A stretch of 64,000 nucleotides of DNA, taken from NCBI GenBank assembly GCA_963846315.1, contig CAWJVM010000007.1, forward strand, positions 39,235 through 103,234. The letters run 5' to 3'. Under the pieces are notes generated by a model. It did no database searches, was not told where the DNA came from, and was given only the letters and a program-made list of their open reading frames with translations. Origin of the DNA: RPQJ01 sp963846315. Lineage in GTDB: Bacteria > Pseudomonadota > Gammaproteobacteria > Steroidobacterales > Steroidobacteraceae. Of this stretch, positions 35,336 to 42,306 are shown piece by piece (the first letter of the stretch is position 1; each line of letters starts with the position of its first letter). A program made the translations under genes and the position numbers.

Positions 35336-35799
35336 CAGGTCACTCCCGGCAGCTTCTTCATCAACGCCATGCGCTTGCACACAGCCACTTCTTCGTTGCG
35401 CTGGTTGAAGCAACGATGGACGAACGTGACGATGCCCGCGTTCGGACGCGACTTGCTCTCGCGCATCTCGTGCACGATCGATTCGGTGCGCAGCGTGTCG
35501 CCGATGAACACCGGCTTCGGAAAACGCACTTCGTCCCAGCCCAGGTTCGCAACTGTCGTGCCGAGCGTCGTGTCCGCGACGGAGACGCCGACCATCAGGC
35601 TCAGCGTGAAGCAGCTGTTGACGATGCGCGTGCCGAACTCGGAGGACTTCATGGCCTCCTCGTCGAGGTGCAGTGCTGCCGGGTTGTGCGTGAGCGCGCT
35701 GAAGATGAGGTTGTCGGTCTCGGTGACCGTGCGTCGCAGCACGTGCTCGAACCGCTGACCCACGCTGAACTGCTCGTAATAGAGTCCGCCCATCGGCAT
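35335..35799 (-). CDS. MaoC-family hydratase of the leucine/itaconate type
   Basis: The 154-aa single hot-dog protein has TETDNLIFSALTHNPAALHL, EFGTRIVNSCFTLSLMVG and NLGWDEVRFPKPVFIGDTL. The classic GDxNPxH signature is replaced by THNPAALH, as in mesaconyl/itaconyl-CoA hydratases. In this operon it would hydrate 3-methylglutaconyl-CoA to HMG-CoA in place of the crotonase LiuC; this is inference from context and from Rv2499c of M. tuberculosis. It is 18 bases downstream of the acyl-CoA dehydrogenase. Confidence 0.8.
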   Translation of the reverse strand: MPMGGLYYEQFSVGQRFEHVLRRTVTETDNLIFSALTHNPAALHLDEEAMKSSEFGTRIVNSCFTLSLMVGVSVADTTLGTTVANLGWDEVRFPKPVFIGDTLRTESIVHEMRESKSRPNAGIVTFVHRCFNQRNEEVAVCKRMALMKKLPGVT

Positions 35800-35817
35800 C
35801 GTCGTTCCCCCTGTGCG

Positions 35818-36975
35818 TCAGGCCGTCGCCGCGAACAGCTCGCGACCGATCAGCATGCGGCGGATTTCGCTGGTGCCGGCACCGATCTCGTAGAGCTTCG
35901 CGTCGCGCAGGATACGCCCGGTCGGGTAGTCGTTGATGTAGCCATTGCCGCCGAGCGCCTGGATTCCGTCCAGCGCCACCTGCGTCGCCTTCTCTGCCGC
36001 AAGCAGAATGCAGCCCGCCGCGTCCATGCGCGTGGTCCGGCCCGCGTCGCAGGCCCTGGCCACGGCGTAGACGTAGGCGCAGCACGAGCTCAACGTGGTG
36101 TACATGTCGGCCAGCTTGCCCTGCATCAGCTGGAACGAGCCGATCGGCGCACCGAACTGCCTGCGCTCGTGCACGTAGGGCGCGACACAATCGAACACGG
36201 CACGCATCAGGCCCAGCGGTCCGCCCGCGAGCACGACGCGTTCATAGTCGAGTCCGCTCATCAATACGCGGGCGCCCTGTCCCACCTGGGCCAGCACGTT
36301 CTCGGCCGGGATTTCGCAATCCTCGAACACGAGTTCGCAGGTGTCCGATCCGCGCATGCCGAGCTTGTCGAGCTTCGGCGCGGTCGAGAACCCCTTACTG
36401 CCCTTCTCGACCAGGAACGCGGTGACGCCCTTGTGCCCGGCACTTGGATCGACCGTGGCGTACACGACCAGGGTGTCGGCGCTCGGCCCGTTGGTGATCC
36501 ACATCTTGCTGCCGTTCAATACGTAGCGGTCGCCCTGCGGCCGCGCGTGCAGGCGCATGCTCATGACGTCGGAGCCGGAGCCGGGTTCGCTCATCGCCAG
36601 CGCACCGACGTGCTCGCCAGAGAGCAGTTTCGGCAGGTACCGTTCCTTCTGCGCCTGCGTGCCCCAGCGATGGATCTGGTTGACGCACAGGTTGGAATGC
36701 GCACCGTACGACAGCGCCACGCTGCCGGACGCCCGGCTGATTTCTTCCATGCAGATGACGTGCGCGAGGTACCCCATGCCCGTGCCGCCGAATTCGGGTG
36801 CGACAGTAATGCCGAGCAAGCCGAGATCGCCGAACTTGCGCCAGAGGTCCACTGGAAAGGCGTTGCTGCGATCGATATCGGTCGCGCGGGGTGCGATCTC
36901 GGTGGCGGCGAAGCTGCGCACCGTTTCCCGCAGGAGGTCGATGTCCTCACCCAGGCCGAAGTCGAAGTCGAACAT
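35818..36975 (-). CDS. liuA: Isovaleryl-CoA dehydrogenase
   Basis: The 385-aa flavoprotein has the acyl-CoA dehydrogenase signatures MSEPGSGSDVMSMRLHA, KMWITNGPSADTLVVYA, RRQFGAPIGSFQLMQGKLAD and ALGGNGYINDYPTGRILRDA. The catalytic base is at Glu245 in GLDYERVVLAGGPLGLM, the position used by isovaleryl-CoA dehydrogenases rather than the C-terminal Glu of medium-chain enzymes. It oxidises isovaleryl-CoA to 3-methylcrotonyl-CoA and passes electrons to ETF. It is the first gene of the operon, divergent from the GntR regulator. Confidence 0.92.
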   Translation of the reverse strand: MFDFDFGLGEDIDLLRETVRSFAATEIAPRATDIDRSNAFPVDLWRKFGDLGLLGITVAPEFGGTGMGYLAHVICMEEISRASGSVALSYGAHSNLCVNQIHRWGTQAQKERYLPKLLSGEHVGALAMSEPGSGSDVMSMRLHARPQGDRYVLNGSKMWITNGPSADTLVVYATVDPSAGHKGVTAFLVEKGSKGFSTAPKLDKLGMRGSDTCELVFEDCEIPAENVLAQVGQGARVLMSGLDYERVVLAGGPLGLMRAVFDCVAPYVHERRQFGAPIGSFQLMQGKLADMYTTLSSCCAYVYAVARACDAGRTTRMDAAGCILLAAEKATQVALDGIQALGGNGYINDYPTGRILRDAKLYEIGAGTSEIRRMLIGRELFAATA

Positions 36976-37017
36976 GCTGGTCACCCCGGAGTTGCATGGA
37001 CGGTCGCGGGACTCTAT

Positions 37018-37035
37018 ATTGTCCGACAATCGGAC
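37018..37035. promoter_or_regulatory. Operator for the GntR/FadR-type regulator
   Basis: Two overlapping palindromes lie in the 82-base divergent gap: ATTGTCCGACAAT (37018-37030) and GTCCGACAATCGGAC (37021-37035). The core TTGTCCGACAA fits the FadR-subfamily consensus TnGTnnnACnA exactly. A single site midway between both genes would let the regulator control the liu-type operon and itself. Confidence 0.6.
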
Positions 37036-37057
37036 TATCCGTCAATCGAGACGCGCC

Positions 37058-37825
37058 ATGACCGAGTCGACCCCCGCCTACAAGGCCGCGCTGTTCGAAC
37101 CGCTGGCCCGCCAGCCGGCTTCGCATCGGATCTCAGCCGTCATCGAGCAGAAGATACTCCGGCGCAGCCTGCGCCCGGGCGATGACCTGCCGACCGAAAC
37201 CGAACTCGCCGAGCAGTTTGCGGTCAATCGCTCGACCGTGCGCGAGGCATTGCGTCGCCTGGAGTCGGTCGGACTGGTGGGTCGCGAGGGTGGCAGCAAG
37301 CGCCTCAAGGTCACGCGACCGGGACACGCAGAAACCGCATCACGCGTGGGACGCACGCTCGCGCTCGACGATGTCACCTTCATCGAATTGTGGGAGGCCA
37401 TGCGCGCGGTGGCACCACGCGTCGCCGCTATCACCGCCGACAAAGGCACGACCGCAGACGTCGCGCAGCTCGAGGCAATCGTTGCAGCAGTCGAGACCGC
37501 CCGCAGCGCCGACGGCGCCGTGAATCATGTCGTCGAGTTCTTCGGCAAGCTGGCCGAGCTCAGCGGCAACCGCGTGCTGCAGCTCGCCATGCAGCCCGTC
37601 ACACGATTACTCGCCCCTTCCCTGCGACGCATGATCGACCGTGTGCCGCAGGGTCGCACCCGCATCCTCGTGGCACAGCGCTGCATCGTCGAAGCCATCC
37701 GCGAGCACAAGCCCGACGAGGCCGAGTCATGGATGACACGGCACGTGCAGGACTTCCGCCGGGGTTACGAACTCGCCGGCATCGCGCTCGACACGAAGGT
37801 CGGCGTCGGTTCGATGGCCGATTAG
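37058..37825 (+). CDS. GntR-family regulator, FadR/FCD subfamily
   Basis: The ATG at 37058 gives 255 aa. The winged helix is canonical: RISAVIEQKILRRSLRPGDD, LPTETELAEQFAVNRSTVRE, ALRRLESVGLVGREGGSKRL. The C-terminal all-helical ligand domain resembles FCD and ends in IREHKPDEAESWMTRHVQDF. Such regulators respond to acids or acyl-CoAs. Divergence from the isovaleryl-CoA dehydrogenase operon suggests it represses leucine degradation until an intermediate binds. Known liu operons of Pseudomonas use a MerR-type LiuR, so this is a different control. Confidence 0.88.
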   Translation: MTESTPAYKAALFEPLARQPASHRISAVIEQKILRRSLRPGDDLPTETELAEQFAVNRSTVREALRRLESVGLVGREGGSKRLKVTRPGHAETASRVGRTLALDDVTFIELWEAMRAVAPRVAAITADKGTTADVAQLEAIVAAVETARSADGAVNHVVEFFGKLAELSGNRVLQLAMQPVTRLLAPSLRRMIDRVPQGRTRILVAQRCIVEAIREHKPDEAESWMTRHVQDFRRGYELAGIALDTKVGVGSMAD

Positions 37826-37944
37826 CGCAGGCGGATGACTGTCGTCGTCGACTGGCGCGCAGCAAGCTCTCGAACGGCACGCGCCCTCTGCATGTCGCAC
37901 CCGGTCACCGCAGCGTCCGTGTGCTCGGCTAAACTGCGGTTCGG

Positions 37945-38031
37945 GCCCCGGTGGCGAAATCGGTAGACGCTACGGACTTAAAATCCGTTTCCCGCAAGGG
38001 AGTGCCAGTTCGAGTCTGGCCCGGGGCACCA
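37945..38031 (+). tRNA. tRNA-Leu (anticodon UAA)
   Basis: The 87-base gene starts GCCCCGG, which pairs with CCGGGGC at 38021-38027, and CCA is encoded. The anticodon stem ACGGA/TCCGT encloses CTTAAAA, anticodon TAA. The long variable arm CCCGCAAGGG identifies a class II tRNA, and the T-loop GTTCGAGTC is standard. TAAACT at 37930-37935 is a possible -10 box. No attachment-site duplication or integrase lies nearby. Confidence 0.95.
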
Positions 38032-38048
38032 CCGCGACCTCCGTCGCT

Positions 38049-39875
38049 TTAGGCCCACAGCCTCAACGGCAGCAGGCCCCAGTATGCGAGGACAGCGGTG
38101 AACTGCAGTACGGCCAGCATGGCGGCGACATCCAGCGCGGCCGTCGCGTGCCACGGCCTGCGTCTCCAACTGAGTGCGAGGCCGACGAGCATCGCCAACG
38201 GCAGAATTGCGGTCACGGCCGCGAGCGCACCACTCGCCAGCGTCAAATCACCCAGCTCCAGGAATGGCTGGCGGTAAAACAGCGGTACCGGCAGCAGCAA
38301 CCCCAGGCAGCCTGCGAACGGCAGCAAATTTGCATCGCTCGATCGAGTGCGACGGGTGACCGCGCGAAACAGCCCGTTCAGGATCAGATACACCCAGCCG
38401 AACGTGCCTGCAGCCAGGCTCGCCCACAGCAGCACGAGGTAGTCGAGCGACGTCTCCTGATAGGTTTGCGCGGCCGTGCTCATCAGGCGTTGACCGTCCA
38501 CTGTCATGGAGAACGCATGCGAGGCGGTCATGCGGTCGACCTGCCTGTAGAGCGATCCCGCCGTTGGCGTCAACGTGAGTTCCGGTGATTGCAGGGCCCA
38601 GAGCTGCAAATTCGAGCCTTCCGGGCGGACCCGCAGGAAATTGAAAACGGTATCGATCCAGGCGAGGGTCGCCATGCGATTGGGCGACGGAACGTACCAG
38701 CCTTTCCAGGCGCTCGACGAACTCGTTGAATTGGCTTGCAAAGTCGCCGGGGCGTCGTCGACCTGCAGTTCTCGAATAAGCAGACCGTGAAACCGATCGT
38801 AGTGCGCGGTCTCGCTGTCGGTGTTGATCGCCAGAAAAAATGCCCGCTGGTGCTCGGGGAACAGGCAGAACAGCGCGTGAAAGCCGACCGTGCTGCCGCC
38901 CTGGCATTTGCCAAGGGATCCATGCCGGTCGCGGGCATACAGCCCCAACGCATATCCGACACGCAGTCCTGCGGCAGCGGCTTCAGTGCCAACCGGCACA
39001 CCCATGGCAGCCAGCAAGCGCTTATCGATGAAAGATTGACCGTCGACTCGGCCGTCACTCATCAGGAACCGGGCGAACCGCGCCATGTCCCCAGCGGTCG
39101 TCGTGAATTGGCCTGCCGGCCGCAGCTGCGTCGGCACCGCAGCGTGAGCCTGGCCGCGTTCGAAATGTCCCATCGCAATCCGCGGATCGCGGGCTGCTCC
39201 AGACTGCGTCGTATACGCGAACGTGCTGTCGAGCATGCCCAGTGGCTGCAGCAGATGCGTGTCGAGGTAGGTCTCGTAACGCGTCCCGGTCACGGTCTCG
39301 ATCACCATGCCGGCAAGCGTGTAGCCAATGTTCGAGTACGAGTGCCTGGTGCCCGGCCGGCTGCGGACGTGCAATAGCGGTTGGCCCGCTGTCACTGCCT
39401 GTGCCAGCGGCATGTCGGCACCTGCCCTGACGCTGAACACGTGCGCAATGCGCGCATCGTCGAGTCCCGCTGTCTGGTCGAGCAGGTGTCGAACCCGTAT
39501 CGGATCACCCGCCGCCCATGGATTGTCGAATGCGACTCCGGGCACGAGGTCCGCCACGGGGGCGTCGAGCGACAGCCGGCCCTCGGTCACCAGTCGCAGA
39601 ATGCCGGTCGCAACCAGCGTTTTGGCGACCGATCCGACCTGAACCCGATCTTCGATGCCGATGGGTTGCCCTACGCTCGCGTCCTTGATTCCTGCCGCGC
39701 CCAGGGCGACCGTGCCGTTGGAAAGCACGGTCGACCAGACCGCGCCCTGCAGTCCCTGCCGTTGCAGCTCCGCAGCAATATCCGTCGAAACGTCAGCCGT
39801 TGATCCAGTACTGACGCGCGACGCCGCGAGCGCAAGCAGCACGGCGAGTGACCTTGAGCGCCAGGCCCGATTCAT
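38049..39875 (-). CDS. Beta-lactamase-family serine hydrolase with C-terminal membrane domain
   Basis: A signal peptide (SLAVLLALAASRVSTG) leads to a class C-like penicillin-binding fold. The catalytic pair is in VGSVAKTLVATG (SxxK) and the tyrosine motif in HSYSNIGYTLAG (YxN). Residues about 400-470 form a second soluble region, and four to five membrane helices end the 608-aa protein (LDYLVLLWASLAAGTFGWVY to TAVLAYWGLLPLRLWA). Such hydrolases are usually esterases or peptidases rather than antibiotic resistance enzymes. The helices would tether the periplasmic catalytic domain. The small membrane gene at 40089 is ten bases upstream. Confidence 0.85.
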   Translation of the reverse strand: MNRAWRSRSLAVLLALAASRVSTGSTADVSTDIAAELQRQGLQGAVWSTVLSNGTVALGAAGIKDASVGQPIGIEDRVQVGSVAKTLVATGILRLVTEGRLSLDAPVADLVPGVAFDNPWAAGDPIRVRHLLDQTAGLDDARIAHVFSVRAGADMPLAQAVTAGQPLLHVRSRPGTRHSYSNIGYTLAGMVIETVTGTRYETYLDTHLLQPLGMLDSTFAYTTQSGAARDPRIAMGHFERGQAHAAVPTQLRPAGQFTTTAGDMARFARFLMSDGRVDGQSFIDKRLLAAMGVPVGTEAAAAGLRVGYALGLYARDRHGSLGKCQGGSTVGFHALFCLFPEHQRAFFLAINTDSETAHYDRFHGLLIRELQVDDAPATLQANSTSSSSAWKGWYVPSPNRMATLAWIDTVFNFLRVRPEGSNLQLWALQSPELTLTPTAGSLYRQVDRMTASHAFSMTVDGQRLMSTAAQTYQETSLDYLVLLWASLAAGTFGWVYLILNGLFRAVTRRTRSSDANLLPFAGCLGLLLPVPLFYRQPFLELGDLTLASGALAAVTAILPLAMLVGLALSWRRRPWHATAALDVAAMLAVLQFTAVLAYWGLLPLRLWA

Positions 39876-39885
39876 CTTGCCGTCG

Positions 39886-40089
39886 TCAAGCCTGGCCTGA
39901 GCCTCCGCCCAGCACGCGGGCCGGCAGCATCATCAACGATCGCAGGAAGGCGAACACGCCCTCGACCACGATGCCGAGCAACCTGAACGGCAACAGGATC
40001 AGCCACACGAGCGGCCACAGCAGCAGCGCCAGGAGGGCGAGCGGCCAGCAGACGACGAGCAGCAGCAGCCAGAGCAGAAACTTGAGCAT
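39886..40089 (-). CDS. Small hydrophobic membrane protein, 67 aa
   Basis: The sequence MLKFLLWLLLLVVCWPLALL and the following LALLLWPLVWLILLPFRLLG make a long hydrophobic hairpin; an Arg/Gly-rich tail (ARVLGGGSGQA) ends it. Near-identical short proteins occur as hypotheticals in other Proteobacteria. It precedes the membrane-tailed hydrolase by ten bases, so they are probably co-expressed. Function unknown. The gap 40092-40228 shows no gene. Confidence 0.62.
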   Translation of the reverse strand: MLKFLLWLLLLVVCWPLALLALLLWPLVWLILLPFRLLGIVVEGVFAFLRSLMMLPARVLGGGSGQA

Positions 40090-40228
40090 CTACGTGTCCT
40101 CCACGCCGGCAAATGTACAGGTTGCAGCCGACTTGTCGCATGCACCGATCGCATCACCTGCACGGTTCGGCCCGTCGTCGTCGATGGCTAAGTCAAGCGG
40201 CTGGCCAGACTTGGGTTCCCCTCGGCGG

Positions 40229-40282
40229 ATGGACTAAGCTCCGGCAGGCCGTCGCGCCGACGGCCGCGGGAGCTTAGTCCAT
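40229..40282 (+). promoter_or_regulatory. Long hairpin covering the ribosome site and start codon of a GST gene
   Basis: ATGGACTAAGCTCC (40229-40242) is the perfect reverse complement of GGAGCTTAGTCCAT (40269-40282). Inside lies a second perfect stem, GGCCGTCG (40247-40254) with CGACGGCC (40258-40265) and a three-base loop. The right arm contains the Shine-Dalgarno GGGAG (40268-40272) and the AT of the start codon. In RNA the ribosome site would be sequestered; as DNA it is also a 14-bp palindromic operator candidate. Confidence 0.7.
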
Positions 40283-40991
40283 GATCGAACTGTTCACGGC
40301 CGCGACCCCCAACGGCCACAAGATCTCCATCGCGCTCGAAGAACTCGCGTTGCCCTACGAGATGCGGGTCATCGATTTCGCGAAGAGCGAGCAGAAGGAA
40401 CCGTGGTTCCTGCAACTCAATCCGAATGGCCGCATTCCCGCCATCGTCGATCATGACGCCGGCGATTTTGCCGTGTTCGAGTCCGGCGCGATCCTGATCT
40501 ACCTGGCGGAAAAGACCGGCAGGCTCATGCCCACCGACGCCAGGGGTCGCTCACTCGTCCTGCAGTGGTTGATGTTCCAGATGGGAGGCATCGGCCCGAT
40601 GATGGGGCAGGCCAATGTCTTCTTCCGTTACTTCCCGGAGAAGATCCAGCCAGCGATCGATCGCTACCACGCCGAGGTGAAGCGCCTGTTTACGGTGCTC
40701 GACGGACACCTTGCGCACCACGAGTTCCTGGCCGGCGACTATTCCATTGCAGACATCGCCAACTGGGCCTGGGTACGTACTTCGAAGTGGTCCGGCGTGC
40801 CGTTCGACGACTTGCCGCACCTGACCCGCTGGGTCAGCCAGATCCGTGAACGTCCTGCCGTGCAGGCCGGCATCCTGATGCCGCCCTCGCAACTGAGCGT
40901 CGCCGCCGACGATGCCGAGCAGACGCGCAAATTCGTCGAGGAAGCCCGCAAGATCGTCGTGACGGGCGGACCCGCACCCGAAGCTGAATAG
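40281..40991 (+). CDS. Nu-class glutathione S-transferase / disulfide-bond reductase (YfcG-like)
   Basis: The 236-aa protein has the YfcG/YghU pattern: TPNGHKISIALEELALPYEM with the Thr-Pro-Asn active-site segment, LNPNGRIPAIVDHDAGDFAV and FESGAILIYLAEKTGRL, then the C-domain MFQMGGIGPMMGQANVFFRY. Nu-class GSTs reduce small disulfides with glutathione and can bind two GSH or GSSG. The start codon lies in the hairpin described above. A second GST follows 49 bases later. Confidence 0.88.
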   Translation: MIELFTAATPNGHKISIALEELALPYEMRVIDFAKSEQKEPWFLQLNPNGRIPAIVDHDAGDFAVFESGAILIYLAEKTGRLMPTDARGRSLVLQWLMFQMGGIGPMMGQANVFFRYFPEKIQPAIDRYHAEVKRLFTVLDGHLAHHEFLAGDYSIADIANWAWVRTSKWSGVPFDDLPHLTRWVSQIRERPAVQAGILMPPSQLSVAADDAEQTRKFVEEARKIVVTGGPAPEAE

Positions 40992-41040
40992 CGGCGACGT
41001 GTCCACAACGGCAACCAGAGTTGGCCGAGGAGAATCGAGC

Positions 41041-41658
41041 ATGAAACTTCACACCTCGCTGCGCGCGCCGAATCCGCGCCGTGTCGACATGTTCCTGATC
41101 GAGAAAGGCATCACCGGCATCGAGCGCGAGGTGTACGACCTCAATGCGGGTGAGCATCGCAGCGCCAGGTTCACGGCCATGAATCCGATCGCCCGTGTGC
41201 CGGTGCTCGAGCTCGACGACGGCCGTTTTCTTGCGGAGTCGCGCGCCATCTGCAGCTACCTCGAGTACCTGCATCCCGAACCGAACCTGATGGGTATCGA
41301 CGCCGAGGAACGCGCCTTCATCGAGATGGCCGATCGTCAGGTCGAGTTGACGTTGCTCGCGGCCGTCGCCAACCACGTCCGTCACACGCATCCCGGCTTG
41401 CTGCCCCTCGAGAATCCGCAGTTCGCCGATTACGCGGCCGAACAAGGCAAGCGCATGATTGCGGCAGCTGCCTTGTTCGATGAGTTGCTGGCAAAGCGTC
41501 CCTGGATGGCAGGCAACCGGTTCACGATCGCGGACATCACGGCGTTCTGTGGTCTCGAATTCGCGCGGCTCGTGAAATTTCGTCCGGCCGATGCGGGCCT
41601 GAAGCACCTGGCTGACTGGCGGGAGCGCGTCGCGGAACGTCCCAGCGCCAAGCTCTGA
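41041..41658 (+). CDS. Glutathione S-transferase family protein
   Basis: AGGAG nine bases before the ATG at 41041 supports the start. The 205-aa protein has the GST N-domain (MKLHTSLRAPNPRRVDMFLI, NPIARVPVLELDDGRFLAES with the cis-Pro and Glu-Ser pair) and a helical C-domain (ELLAKRPWMAGNRFTIADIT). The APNPRRV segment suggests a Ser/Ala-type rather than Cys active site. It likely shares the transcript of the YfcG-like gene. Confidence 0.87.
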   Translation: MKLHTSLRAPNPRRVDMFLIEKGITGIEREVYDLNAGEHRSARFTAMNPIARVPVLELDDGRFLAESRAICSYLEYLHPEPNLMGIDAEERAFIEMADRQVELTLLAAVANHVRHTHPGLLPLENPQFADYAAEQGKRMIAAAALFDELLAKRPWMAGNRFTIADITAFCGLEFARLVKFRPADAGLKHLADWRERVAERPSAKL

Positions 41659-41826
41659 CTCAGGCTCCAGGCCCAAGTCCGGGCCAGCCGACCCCATGCC
41701 GAAATGCGCTGCCCCGCCGCATTCGCAGGCCGGATCAAATAGCGCGTCCGTCCGGTAGCTCTCTGATTCTGCAGGCCTTACCATCGGCCGATGGGCGCCT
41801 TCTGGCGGCACGGGGGACTTTGGTGC

Positions 41827-42306
41827 ATGACCGCGGCTGAGCTCAACCACGACTCGACCCTCGCGCGCATTCTGGCAGAGCACGCCGGGATGGACGGCTC
41901 CTTGCTGCCGATCCTGCACGCCGTGCAGGACTCGGTCGGGCACATCAGCCAGTCGCATGTGGCTCACATCGCCAAAGCCCTCAACCTGTCACGCGCAGAA
42001 GTCCATGGCGTGGTCAGCTTCTACCACTACTTCCGGCAGCGCGAACCCGGCCGTCACGTCGTGCGCGTGTGCCGCGCCGAGGCGTGCCAGGCCATGCACT
42101 GCGAGACGACCGAGCAGCATGCCAAACGCGAACTCGGCGTCGACTACGGCGGCACGAGCGCGGACGGCCTGTTTACGCTCGAAGCGGCCTATTGCCTCGG
42201 CAACTGCGCGGCGGCTCCGTCAGTGATGGTCGACGAGAAGCTGTATGGTCGCGTGACCCCCGAACGACTGGCGTCGATCCTTGCGGATTGGCGCAACCGT
42301 AGATGA
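41827..42306 (+). CDS. fdsG: NAD-dependent formate dehydrogenase gamma subunit
   Basis: The ATG at 41827 is preceded by GGGGGA. The 159-aa thioredoxin-like [2Fe-2S] protein is NuoE-related; its ligands are in CRAEACQAMHC and CLGNCAAAP. The helical N-domain (LLPILHAVQDSVGHISQSHV) is typical. It carries electrons within the soluble FdsGBA complex to the FMN of FdsB. It overlaps fdsB by four bases (ATGA). Confidence 0.92.
   Translation: MTAAELNHDSTLARILAEHAGMDGSLLPILHAVQDSVGHISQSHVAHIAKALNLSRAEVHGVVSFYHYFRQREPGRHVVRVCRAEACQAMHCETTEQHAKRELGVDYGGTSADGLFTLEAAYCLGNCAAAPSVMVDEKLYGRVTPERLASILADWRNRR

Noticed and set aside
35416..37185. Long open frame of 589 codons on the plus strand across the leucine operon
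   Set aside because: It is antisense to MaoC and isovaleryl-CoA dehydrogenase and runs through the divergent control region.
37945..38031. tRNA-Leu as integration site of a mobile element
   Set aside because: No repeated 3' end, integrase or atypical composition is found on either side within the window.
38049..39875. Beta-lactamase resistance gene
   Set aside because: It has SxxK and YxN motifs, but the long C-terminal membrane part and sequence type fit envelope esterases/peptidases, not AmpC.
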